From Arthrobacter sp. UKPF54-2 (GTDB taxonomy: Bacteria; Actinomycetota; Actinomycetes; Actinomycetales; Micrococcaceae): a DNA stretch of 64,000 nucleotides. Each line of letters begins with the position of its first letter. The stretch's first letter is position 1. The translations under genes were made by a program, and so were the position numbers. Below, one piece after another: positions 24,771-33,900 of this stretch. The stretch lies in assembly GCF_007858535.1 (NCBI RefSeq), contig NZ_CP040174.1, positions 3,038,001 through 3,102,000 of the forward strand, in the 5' to 3' direction. The notes beneath the pieces were generated by a model, which worked only from the letters and a program-made list of their open reading frames with translations, was not told the origin of the DNA and did no database searches.

Positions 24771-26149
24771 CGCGGGTCCCCGACGTCGATCCGTTCCAGG
24801 TGTTCCGGGACCCGGGCCCGCCAGCCCAGCTCGCGTTTGATCCGCACCCGGAGCGCGTCGGCCGCTTCCGGCTCGCCGTGGGTGATGTAGGTCATCCGCG
24901 GCGCTTGGGGCGCCGCCTTCATCCAGCCGATCAATCCATCCGCGTCGGCGTGGGCGGAGAGGTTGTCCATCTGGATGACTTCGGCCCTGATCCTCACGTC
25001 CTCCCCGTAAATCCGCAGCTCCCGCTCCCCCGCGGCCAGCGTGGCGCCGCGGGTGCCGCCGGCCTGGTAGCCGCTGAGGATGATGGCGTTCTTGGGGTCA
25101 GGCCCGTACGCGGCGATGTGGTGCAGGATCCTGCCGCCGGTGAGCATGCCGCTGGCGGAGATGATGACCATCGGCCCCCCGCGCAAGTTCAGCAGCTTGG
25201 ATTCGTCCATGCTACGGGTGAGCTTGGCGATGCTGTACATGTGCTCGTATTCGTCCTTCTTGAGCCGGTGCTCCTCGGGGTGCCGCTGGTACATGCCGGA
25301 CGCGTCGATCGCCATCGGGCTGTTCAGATACACCGGGATGTCCGGGATCGCGTTCTTGCGGCGGAGCCGGGAGAGGTACAGCATGAGCGTTTCGGCCCGT
25401 CCGACGGCGAACGCGGCGAACATCACCACGCCCCCGCGGTTGGCGACCCGCGTGATGATCTCCCCGAGCTGCTGCTCGGGATCCCGGCTGGAATGCTGCC
25501 GGTCCCCGTAGGTGGACTCGGTGACGAGGACGTCGACGGCGCCGAGGGGCCGGGGCGGGAACATCAACGGGTCGTCCGCGCGGCCGAGGTCGCCGGTGAA
25601 GTGCACCGTCTGGGAGCCGATCCGGACATGGACCTGCGCCGCGCCCAGGATGTGTCCGGCCGGGACGAAGGTCAGCTCCATCCCTCCGCCAAGGTCCAGC
25701 GGGTCGTCGAAGTCGCGGACCTGGAAGCTGTTGAGCGATTTCACGGCGTCCGCGGCGGTGTACAGCGGCAGCGCGGGGCTGTGCCGGGAGGACCCGCGGT
25801 GGGTCGCGTAGCGGGCCTCCTCCTCTTGCAGGTAGCCGCTGTCCGGCAGGATCAGCTTGCACAGGTCCGTGGTGCCGTCGGTGGCGATCACCGGACCGGT
25901 GAAGCCGTCCCGCACCAGCGCCGGGACGTAGCCGGTGTGGTCCAGGTGGGCATGGGTGAGGACGACGGCGTCGATCGAACGCGGCGGAACGGGGAAGGGC
26001 ATGCGGTTGCGCTCGCGGCTGCGTTTATAGCCCTGGAACAGCCCGCAGTCGACCAGTACCCGGCGTCCGCCGGCTTCGAGCATGTAGCGGGAACCGGTCA
26101 CAGTGTCGGTGGCACCGAAGAACCGGAGGGTCGGCTGCTCGTGTTTCAT
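24767..26149 (-). CDS. Metallo-beta-lactamase/beta-CASP fold hydrolase (probable RNase)
   Basis: 460 residues. The metal-binding motifs of the MBL fold are visible: LTHAHLDHTGYVP near residue 60, the later His of the FVPAGHILGAAQVH segment near 165 and FTGDLGRADDP near 185. ESTYGDRQH follows, then the beta-CASP region with PVYLNSPMAID and ISASGMLTGGR, and the C-terminal THGEPEAADAL. This is the YSH1/CPSF73-like group, so an RNA-processing nuclease in the cytoplasm is likely. It is the first gene of a two-gene unit with the esterase-like gene. A DosR-box-like sequence lies about 60 bp upstream of its ATG. Confidence 0.9.
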   Translation of the reverse strand: MKHEQPTLRFFGATDTVTGSRYMLEAGGRRVLVDCGLFQGYKRSRERNRMPFPVPPRSIDAVVLTHAHLDHTGYVPALVRDGFTGPVIATDGTTDLCKLILPDSGYLQEEEARYATHRGSSRHSPALPLYTAADAVKSLNSFQVRDFDDPLDLGGGMELTFVPAGHILGAAQVHVRIGSQTVHFTGDLGRADDPLMFPPRPLGAVDVLVTESTYGDRQHSSRDPEQQLGEIITRVANRGGVVMFAAFAVGRAETLMLYLSRLRRKNAIPDIPVYLNSPMAIDASGMYQRHPEEHRLKKDEYEHMYSIAKLTRSMDESKLLNLRGGPMVIISASGMLTGGRILHHIAAYGPDPKNAIILSGYQAGGTRGATLAAGERELRIYGEDVRIRAEVIQMDNLSAHADADGLIGWMKAAPQAPRMTYITHGEPEAADALRVRIKRELGWRARVPEHLERIDVGDPR

Positions 26150-26205
26150 GGTGCTTCCGTTCCCGAGTCCGTCAAACCCACCTTCCGCGCAAACCGGTCC
26201 CTCCC

Positions 26206-26225
26206 GTAGGGCCGAAAGTCACGGT
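26206..26225 (-). promoter_or_regulatory. DosR-box-like palindrome upstream of the metallohydrolase operon
   Basis: The minus strand reads GTGACTTTCGGCCC in its core. By eye 13 of 20 positions fit TTSGGGACTWWAGTCCCSAA. The distance to the ATG at 26149 is about 57-76 bases, typical for such an activator. Confidence 0.35.
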
Positions 26226-26360
26226 CGCGGCCGGGGCCGGGCACCCGGGCATGCAGGCCGGCGGCGCCCGCACCGGTAGGCTTTTTGGGCAGGCTGTTTG
26301 GGCCGGCGTGAGGGCGGGGCGCGAGCCGGACACCGCCAATCCCAATGGCAAGGACTGAGC

Positions 26361-28145
26361 ATGGACAAGAAACCCACCCGCGGCGCCCCGCTACCCGGCC
26401 TCCCCTGGGCGGACCGGCCGTGGACCAAGCACTACAGCCCGGGAGTTCCGGCCAACCTCAAGCTGCCCAAGGGTTCGCTCGTTGACCTGATGGATTCCTC
26501 CGTCCGGCGCTTTGGCGCCAAGACTGCCTTGGAGTTCTTCGGCGCCACCACCAGCTACCGGGAACTGGGCACGCAAATCAACCGGGCGGCCGCCGGGCTG
26601 AAGAAGCTCGGCGTGAAAGCCGGCGACCGGGTCGCCCTGGTCCTGCCGAACTGCCCGCAGCACGTGGTCGCCTTCCACGCCGCGCTGCGCCTCGGCGCCG
26701 TGGTGGTCGAGCACAACCCGCTCTTCACGGACCGTGAACTGCGGCACCAGTTCGAGGACCACGGCGCCGCCGTCGCGATCGTCTGGGACAAAGCGGTGGA
26801 CCGGGTGCTGCAGCTGCCCGCCGACGTCGGGCTGCGGAGCGTCGTCTCGGTCGAACTGATCCCGGCGATGCCGCTGGCCAAACGGCTCGCGCTGCGGCTG
26901 CCGCTGCCGGCAGCGCGCAGGGCGCGGGCCGCCCTGTCTGCCGGCAAACAGTCTGCCGGCAAACCAGCCGCCGGCACCTCCGCCCGCGGCCTGGCCGGCG
27001 GCGTCCGGCGCCAGGTCCTGCCGTGGCGCGACCTCCTTGACGCGGGCGAACTGAAGAAGCGGCACCCGCGGCCCGCACCGGAGGACCTGGCCGTGCTGCA
27101 GTACACGTCCGGCACCACCGGAACGCCCAAGGGCGCCATGCTCACACACGCGAATTTGCAGGCCAACGCCGCCCAGGGCCGGGCTTGGGTGCCGGGTCTC
27201 AAGGACGGGCGCGAGACCGTGTACGCGGTGCTGCCCATGTTCCACGCATATGGGCTGACCCTGTGCATGACCTTTGCCTTGAGCACCGGCGCGCGGCTGG
27301 TGCTGTTCCCCAAGTTCGACGTCGACCTGGTCCTGAAGGCGCACCGGAAGTCCCCGGCGACCTTCCTGCCGGCGGTGCCGCCGATCTACGACCGGCTCGC
27401 GGCCGCGGCGGCCCGGCAGGGCGTCAGCCTCAAGGGCATCCGCTACTCCATTTCCGGGGCCATGAACCTGCCGGCTGCGACGGTGGACACCTGGGAGAAG
27501 GCGACCGGCGGCTACCTGATTGAGGGCTACGGGCTGACCGAGACCTCCCCCATCTCGGTGGGCAACCCGTTCGGGCCGAGCCGCAAGCCCGGCACGGTGG
27601 GGGTGCCGTTCCCGCTGACCGACATCCGTGTAGTGGACCCGCAGAACGTCCTGATCGATAGGGGCCCGGGCGAACCCGGCGAGCTGCTGATCCGCGGCCC
27701 GCAGGTGTTCGCCGGCTACTGGAACCGGCCGCAGGAGACCGAGGAGGCGCTGCTGGAGGGCGGCTGGTTCCGCACCGGCGACATCGTTTCGGTGGACAAC
27801 GACTTCTTCGTCACGATCCGGGACCGGATCAAGGAACTCATCATCAGCGGCGGCTTCAACATCTCCCCGACCGAGGTGGAGGACGTGCTCGCCGAATTCC
27901 CGGGTGTCGCGGAGGTCTCGGTGGTCGGACTCCCCCGGCCCGGCGGCGGCGAGGACGTGGTGGCCGCGGTCGTTCCGGCCGCGGGGGCCACCGTCGACGT
28001 CGGCGCCCTGCAGGCATTCGCGCGCGGACAGCTGGCGGCCTACAAGGTGCCGAGGCGCGTGGTGGTTCTGGATGAGCTGCCCCGCTCGCTGATCGGGAAG
28101 GTCCTGCGCCGGAAGATTCAGGACATGCTGGCGGCCGGCCGGTAG
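26361..28145 (+). CDS. Long-chain acyl-CoA synthetase (AMP-binding)
   Basis: 594 residues. The ATP/AMP-binding motif YTSGTTGTPKGAMLTH is near residue 255, the adenylate motif GYGLTETSP near 390, the hinge region WFRTGDIVSVD near 470 and the conserved Lys of LIGKVLRRKIQD near the C-terminus. This is the FadD-type ligase that activates a fatty acid to acyl-CoA through an acyl-adenylate. The ATG at 26361 has AAGGA eight bases upstream. A low-complexity Ala/Gly/Lys segment (AGKQSAGKPAAG near residue 200) is unusual for the family and probably a surface loop. A TAGGCT -10 candidate lies near 26277. Confidence 0.9.
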   Translation: MDKKPTRGAPLPGLPWADRPWTKHYSPGVPANLKLPKGSLVDLMDSSVRRFGAKTALEFFGATTSYRELGTQINRAAAGLKKLGVKAGDRVALVLPNCPQHVVAFHAALRLGAVVVEHNPLFTDRELRHQFEDHGAAVAIVWDKAVDRVLQLPADVGLRSVVSVELIPAMPLAKRLALRLPLPAARRARAALSAGKQSAGKPAAGTSARGLAGGVRRQVLPWRDLLDAGELKKRHPRPAPEDLAVLQYTSGTTGTPKGAMLTHANLQANAAQGRAWVPGLKDGRETVYAVLPMFHAYGLTLCMTFALSTGARLVLFPKFDVDLVLKAHRKSPATFLPAVPPIYDRLAAAAARQGVSLKGIRYSISGAMNLPAATVDTWEKATGGYLIEGYGLTETSPISVGNPFGPSRKPGTVGVPFPLTDIRVVDPQNVLIDRGPGEPGELLIRGPQVFAGYWNRPQETEEALLEGGWFRTGDIVSVDNDFFVTIRDRIKELIISGGFNISPTEVEDVLAEFPGVAEVSVVGLPRPGGGEDVVAAVVPAAGATVDVGALQAFARGQLAAYKVPRRVVVLDELPRSLIGKVLRRKIQDMLAAGR

Positions 28146-28172
28146 GTGCCCCTTCCGGCCGGCCGCGCCGCG

Positions 28173-29114
28173 CTAGTGACCGGAGTCGTCGGACCCGGGC
28201 GTGCCGTGGCCCGAGTCATCGGACCCGGGCGTGCCGCGGCCCGAGTCATCGGCCCCGGGCGTGCCGTGGCCCGAGTCATCGGGCGCGGGCGTGCCGTGGC
28301 CCGAGTCATCGGGCGCGGTGGCAGCCGGCGCGGGCTCGTTCGACAAGTCCACGCCCTCCCCGGCGGTGGAGCGGGGAGCCAGTTCGACGTCGGCCGGCTG
28401 TCCGCCGGCGCCGCGCGCCATGCCGTTGCGGACGGACTCAACGAGCTCGTCGCTGAGCAGCGGCCCGGTGTAGCCGATCGAGAGGGTACCGGCGTCGAGC
28501 GCTTCCTCATAGCTGCCCAGGGCGTCCGACAGGATCCCTTCGGCCTCAATCGCGGCCGCGAGCGCCGCGGGGTCGGCCGACGCGACGGTGAACCGGAGGT
28601 CGTGGACCAGCACCGACGCCACGTGCACGTGTTCCACCCCGGCAGCGGCGCTGTCCCTGCCGAACGCGCGTTCGGCCAATTGCTCGCCCTCCTCGCGAGT
28701 GCGGCCCGGCGGGAGCGCCGCGATCAGCTCCGGGACCAGGTGGTCCAGCACCGGAGCCTCCAACACCATCGGCGAGATCTCGGACAGCTCGATCCCGGCC
28801 GCCTCCGCGGCCCGGCCCAGCCGGTCCCGCAGGGCCGCCACGTCGGTCCCGGCGGCGGGATGGACGGCGAGGACGGTCCGGCGTCGCACCATCAGCCCGT
28901 CGTGGCTGCTGTGGGGCCGGCCGTTGCCGGCATCCGTTCCCGTTTCGAGGTCCGCGGGCTGGCCGGACGGCGTCGTCAGCGTCGGTTCGGCGGCGGCAGC
29001 GGCCTGCGTCCCGGCGGGCGCCGCCGCCGGCGGGGCTTCCGGCGGCCCCCCGGTGCACCCGGTCAGGGCGAGGAGCAGCAGGGAGGCCACGGCTGCCGTC
29101 CCCGGGCGGCCCAT
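28173..29114 (-). CDS. Lipoprotein with decapeptide-repeat tail
   Basis: 313 residues. The signal peptide ends in the lipobox LTGC near residue 19, so the mature protein should be lipid-anchored outside the membrane. An Ala/Pro-rich linker leads to a central domain (about residues 75-240) that I do not recognise, with a His-containing stretch VEHVHVASVLVHD. The C-terminus is four and a half copies of GTPGSDDSGH-like decapeptides, rich in Asp and His. The stop of the multicopper oxidase gene lies two bases downstream of its start region, so it follows the oxidase closely on the same strand. A metal-binding or metal-delivery role is an inference from composition and neighbour. Confidence 0.75.
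   Translation of the reverse strand: MGRPGTAAVASLLLLALTGCTGGPPEAPPAAAPAGTQAAAAAEPTLTTPSGQPADLETGTDAGNGRPHSSHDGLMVRRRTVLAVHPAAGTDVAALRDRLGRAAEAAGIELSEISPMVLEAPVLDHLVPELIAALPPGRTREEGEQLAERAFGRDSAAAGVEHVHVASVLVHDLRFTVASADPAALAAAIEAEGILSDALGSYEEALDAGTLSIGYTGPLLSDELVESVRNGMARGAGGQPADVELAPRSTAGEGVDLSNEPAPAATAPDDSGHGTPAPDDSGHGTPGADDSGRGTPGSDDSGHGTPGSDDSGH
28176..28316 (-). repeat. 30-bp in-frame tandem repeat, about 4.7 units
   Basis: Units at 28176-28205, 28206-28235, 28236-28265, 28266-28295 and a partial unit at 28296-28316 each encode GTPGSDDSGH or a close variant (GTPAPDDSGH, GTPGADDSGR). They make up the C-terminal tail of the lipoprotein. Copy number could vary between strains without a frameshift. 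Confidence 0.9.
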
Positions 29115-29115
29115 C

Positions 29116-30819
29116 TCAGGTCCCCGGGGGGAAGCCGGGCCGGTAGACCGGCGGGAACGAGTCGGCCGGACTGGTGTCCCGGACCGGCGGGTCCGTGCTG
29201 ACGGGGTCGTTGGTGCGCCAGTCCCCCACGGAGAACTGCACCATCATGTCGTGGTCCTCGTGCACCAGGTTGTGGCAGTGGATCATGTACCGCCCACCCT
29301 GTGCGGCCCCGACGTCGAACTGCATCAGGGCAGTGATGGACTCGTTCTCGCCCGCGTAGAAGACATCCTTCGGCCCGGTCTCCCACAGGAAGGGCTTGCC
29401 GCCGTTGGTGTTCCGGGCGATGACCTTGGCGTCGACCAGGTGGATGTGCAGCGGGTGGAACCAGCCGCCGGAGGCGTTGGTGATGGTCCATTGCTCGACG
29501 TCGAAGGGTTGCGGGTTGCCGAATAGTTTGGAGAAGCCCGACTTTTCGACGTCGGTCCAGGTCACCCCGTTGATGGTCCACTCGCCGTTGGCCCGGAGCA
29601 GTTGGAGGTTGCGTTTCGCCACGGCCATCTCCGGGGTCAGCGTCATCGTGGCGATGCCGCCCCGGGACGCGTTGGGCGCCCCGCCGTCTTGGAGTGTCGT
29701 GGGGATCGCGGAAATGGACCCCGTCCCGGACCCGGAATCGGCCACCACCTTGAAGCGCATGATCTTGCCGGTGTTGGCGAAGTTGACGTTGTTCTTGTTA
29801 CCCAGATTTAGCAGCTCGATCGTCTGCCCGGTCCGGTAGCGGCGGAAGTCGATCAGGATTTCATAGCGCTCGGCCGTGCCCTGCCGCCACGACTTCAGCG
29901 CCTGCACCTTGGGCACCATTCCGGCGTCGGTGCCGACCAGGTAGACCGGTTCGCCAGTGGAGAGCGCCGGGCGGTAGGAGCGCGAAATCGAGGCGATCAG
30001 GACCCGGAACCGGTAGATCTTCGGCTTCACTTCCATGGTGGGCCACGGGACGCCGTTGACCATGATGATGTCCCCCCAGAGCCCCTTGTGGGCGTTGTCG
30101 TTGTACGCAAGCGAGCCGTCGGCGTTGAACATCGCGTCGGAGATCATCAGCGGGACGTCGAATTCGCCCTGCGGCAGCTGCGCGCGCTCGTACTGGTCGG
30201 ACAGCGGGTAGAACCCGGCGAGGCCCGAATAGACGTTTTGGGCCGTGATGTGGTGCTTGTGGTCGTGGTACCAGAGGGTGCGTGCGGTCTGCCAGTTGGG
30301 GTACTTGTAGTTTTTGACGTTGCCGGGGACGGTGAAGTCGTTGGCGTAGCCGTCGTACTGCGGCAGCGACGCGGATCCATGCAGGTGGGTGACGGTGTTG
30401 AAGCCGTCGGGCGTCAGCAGGCCGGTCGCGGGAAGGGCGTTGCGCATCCGCACCTCAACCCGGGTGCCCTGGGTGGCGCGGATCGTGGGGCCCGGAAAGA
30501 TGCCGTTGTAACCCGCCACGGTGGTGGACAAGCCGGGTACAAACTGGGCCTGGCCAAGCTTCTGCGTCAGGGCGTAACGGGCGTAGGGGCGGGCCGGGTC
30601 CCCGTCGTCGAAGCCCGTCTCGAAGGGCAGCAGCTCCGGCGGCCTGCGGAACACGCCTGCGTACGGGACGGGCATGTTCTGCGGTGCCAGCAGGCTGGAG
30701 GTCGGCGGCGGGGGCAGCGTGGAGGTCGGCGGCGTATTGTCGTCGCTGCCGCCTTTCATGCCGGCCAGTCCGAACGCGCCGACGGCGCCGAACTTGAGGA
30801 TTTCTCGTCGTGTGGTCAT
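29116..30819 (-). CDS. Multicopper oxidase (CotA/bilirubin-oxidase-like), exported
   Basis: 567 residues from the ATG at 30819, which has a strong GGAGG seven bases upstream. The N-terminus TTRREILKFGAVGAFGLAG is a twin-arginine type signal, consistent with export of a folded copper protein. All four copper motifs are present: HLHGSAS near residue 160, WYHDHKHH near 200, HPLHIHLVD near 455 and HCHNLVHEDHDMM near 530. The enzyme should oxidise phenols, bilirubin-like compounds or metal ions with reduction of oxygen to water outside the cell. The lipoprotein gene follows directly. Confidence 0.93.
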   Translation of the reverse strand: MTTRREILKFGAVGAFGLAGMKGGSDDNTPPTSTLPPPPTSSLLAPQNMPVPYAGVFRRPPELLPFETGFDDGDPARPYARYALTQKLGQAQFVPGLSTTVAGYNGIFPGPTIRATQGTRVEVRMRNALPATGLLTPDGFNTVTHLHGSASLPQYDGYANDFTVPGNVKNYKYPNWQTARTLWYHDHKHHITAQNVYSGLAGFYPLSDQYERAQLPQGEFDVPLMISDAMFNADGSLAYNDNAHKGLWGDIIMVNGVPWPTMEVKPKIYRFRVLIASISRSYRPALSTGEPVYLVGTDAGMVPKVQALKSWRQGTAERYEILIDFRRYRTGQTIELLNLGNKNNVNFANTGKIMRFKVVADSGSGTGSISAIPTTLQDGGAPNASRGGIATMTLTPEMAVAKRNLQLLRANGEWTINGVTWTDVEKSGFSKLFGNPQPFDVEQWTITNASGGWFHPLHIHLVDAKVIARNTNGGKPFLWETGPKDVFYAGENESITALMQFDVGAAQGGRYMIHCHNLVHEDHDMMVQFSVGDWRTNDPVSTDPPVRDTSPADSFPPVYRPGFPPGT

Positions 30820-30886
30820 GGCCCCTCCAAGGTGGGGAATCAGGCTGGAACTGTGATGGAGGCAGGAGTGCCGGGAACGGGGAGAA

Positions 30887-30922
30887 GCCGGCTGGCGGGT
30901 CGCTGGGAACCCGCCAGCCGGC
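30887..30922 (-). terminator. Terminator hairpin after the peroxidase gene
   Basis: Perfect 14-bp stem GCCGGCTGGCGGGT / ACCCGCCAGCCGGC with an eight-base loop, about 22 bases past the peroxidase stop on the minus strand. Only a short T run follows, as is common in actinobacteria. It separates the peroxidase gene from the multicopper oxidase gene. Confidence 0.7.
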
Positions 30923-30943
30923 GGTCTCATCCTCCGGGTGCTA

Positions 30944-33900
30944 CTACAGCCCGGTGCCGGTCGTGAACGTCCACGACCGGGTGACCAGGGGGTTGCCGGC
31001 GAGATCCCGGACCCCTGTGGTGCTGCCGGTGATGGTGACCCGGTACTGCGTGTTGGACGCGAGGGTGACGGACGGGTTGAGTGTCAACACATTGTTAAGG
31101 GTGTTGAAACCGACCGTCGCGGTGACCTGCGCCCCGGTGGAGACCCGGGTGATCCGGACCGTGGTGGTCGAGAACCCGGTGATGGCCTCGCTGAAGGTGG
31201 CCGTCACGTTGCTGTTCCGGCCCACCGCCGTCGCTCCCGAGGCGGGAGACGTAGCGGTGATCACCGGCGCCGGACCCGTGGTGAACGACCAGGACGTGGC
31301 TGCCATGGTGTTGCCCGCCAAGTCCCGTACCCCGGCAACGGTGACCGTGTACACCTGGTCGGTGCGCAGCGTGACGCTCGGGTTCAAGGTAGCGACCCGG
31401 GTTGCGGCGTTGTAGCTCACGACGGCGGTGACGACCGTCGCCCCGCGCCGCAGCACGAAGTTGCTGCCGGTGACCCCGGTGACCGGTTCGCTGAACGTCG
31501 CCGACAGATTCGCCGTCGTGCTCACCGAACGGCCGTCCACGGCCGGTGTGCGGGCCGTGAGGGTCGGGGCCACGGTGTCGCCGGCTGTCGGTGTGACCGC
31601 CGCCGACCGTGCCGAGGCCGCACCGGTGCCCGCCGTGTTGATTGCGGCCACGTCGAACGTGTACGCAGTCCCGTTGGTGAGTCCGGTGATGACCGCGGAG
31701 CCGATGTTGCCGGTCACGGCCTGGGTGCGGGCCAGAACCGTTCCGGCGAAGACCCGCACGGAGTACCCGGTGATCGCCGAGCCGCCGTCGGAGGCGGGAG
31801 CGGTCCAGGTCAGCGTGGCCGAGCCGTTGCCGGCGGTTGCGGTGCCGATCGTCGGGGCTCCCGGCGCGGTCGCCACCGGTGCGGCCGTCGGCGTCACCGC
31901 GTTGGAGGACGCCGAGAACGGGCTGTCGCCGAGGGCGTTGGAGGCCTGCACCTGGAACCGGTAGGTGGATCCGTTGGTCAGGCCGGTCACCACAAGGCTC
32001 CGGTCCCCGGCGGGCGCGTTACGCAGCGCTCCCACTTGGACACCTGCGGGGTCCGTCGTGACGTCCAGCACCTTCACCGAAAAGCGGTCCGCCAGGCCGG
32101 CCGTGGGGGCCGTCCAGTTGACGGTGGCCCGGGCATCGCCTGCAGTGGCGGTGCCGATCCCCGGTGCGTTCACCGCAACGGTGTCGGAGAACTGCAGGAA
32201 CTCGATGTTGCGGAGCGTGTCCGTGCCATCGATGCCCGCACCGTTGTGGACAACCGTGGTGACGGACCCGGGCGAGCCCAGGGTGCCGTCGCCGCCGGTC
32301 GTGGTGACCGTGTAGTTGGCCCGTACGTCGGAGAACACCGCCACGTCCCGGTTGCCCGCGGTCTCGAGGGCCGTCGGGGTGATGATCTCCCGGACCGCCA
32401 CCAGGTTGCCCGGCTTGACGACACCGGAGGCAACGGCGGCCGCCAGCGTCAGCGGGTTGCCGGTCTGGTACTGGCGTTCCATCAGGTCGGTGGTGCCGAT
32501 CTCCTCGCCGGCGTCGTTGCGGACGCTGATCCGGATCTTGAGGTACCGGTCGCCGTCGATCACGTCGTTGCCGCCGCGGCCCTCGAGCTTGTCGCTGCCG
32601 AGGCCGCCGATGAGGATGTTGCCGTCGCCCCAGACCGGGCCGGTCAGCGGGCAGACGCCCATCGGGGACAGTGCCGCCACCGGGCCGAGCGGGGTGCTCG
32701 GAGCGGGGAGGATGGCGCCGAGTCCGGCGATCCGGTCGATGCCTGTCTGGTCGAGTACGTCGCAGCCGCTAAAGCCGGCACCGCCTACGGTGCTGGGCAC
32801 TGCGTCGTCGCCCCGGATCACGTCGTCGAACTTCGAACCGGAGTTGGCTTCGACTTCCTGCCAGCGGTCGCGGTTGACCACGACGGGCAGCGGCAGGCCG
32901 GCCAGGTTGTTGTTGATCTTCATGTCGTCGTCCGCGGCCACCGTGTCGTACTGGTGGGTGGCCCAGTCGAATCCGGCGGCCCCCGCGTAGCGGTCCACTG
33001 CCGAGTTGCTCGTCATGATGTCGTCGCCGCCCTCGGCGTCGTAATCGTTCTCACCGACCTGGCCGACGAAGATGTCGTTGCCGGGCTTCGTCTGGGCCGG
33101 ATCGTCGAAGAACGGGGCACCGTGATCACCGATCAGCAGGTCCTGGCCGGACCCGCCCTGGATCCAGTCGTCGCCGCCGTCGCCGAAGGTCGTGTCCGCG
33201 CCGTCACCGGACTGCACGAAGTCACTGCCTTCGCCGGCGAACGTTTCGTTGTCGTTGGCGCCGCCGTTGGTGAAGTCGTTGCCGTCGCCGCCCATGATGA
33301 TGTCGTCGCCGATTCCGCTGTTGATGTAATCGTTGCCCGGGCCGCCCTTGAGGACGTCGGCGCCGGCCAGATCGGTAATCCTGTCGTCGCCGGTGCCGCC
33401 GAGGGCGATGTCGTCGCCGCCGTTGCCTTCAATGACGTCGTTGCCCTCGTTGCCGAGGAACGTGTCGTTGTCGTTGCCGCCGGCAACGCGGTCATCGCCG
33501 GACGTGCCGTTGTACACCGACTGGCCGTTGATGCCGCTCGGGTCGACTGCGTTCTTTTCCTTGTACTGGATAGTGCCGTCGGGCTTCCGCAGGAGCAGCA
33601 GGTCCTCGGGGCATTCGGACGCGGTGTCGTTGGCGACAGTCGGTCCGAACTGGGTGTAGCCGTCCGCGGTGCCGGCCAGGTTGCCCAGCTGGAACTTGCA
33701 GTCGGCGGTGCCGAAGGCGTCGGCCTTGAGCGTGTGCGCGTTGGTGTTGCGCATCATCAGCTCCGCGAACGAGTTGCCTTCCAGCTGGGCGCGGAGGTTC
33801 ATGCCCGGGGTCCGCGCCAGGTAATAGAACCGGTCGCCGTTCTGGAGATCGGTCATCTGGTTCTCGAACACGTAGTTAAAGGTGCTGCCGAGGAGCCCGC

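Noticed and set aside
28176..28316. Regular repeats that could be taken for a CRISPR array
   Set aside because: The 30-bp units are contiguous with no spacers and are in frame within a lipoprotein gene.
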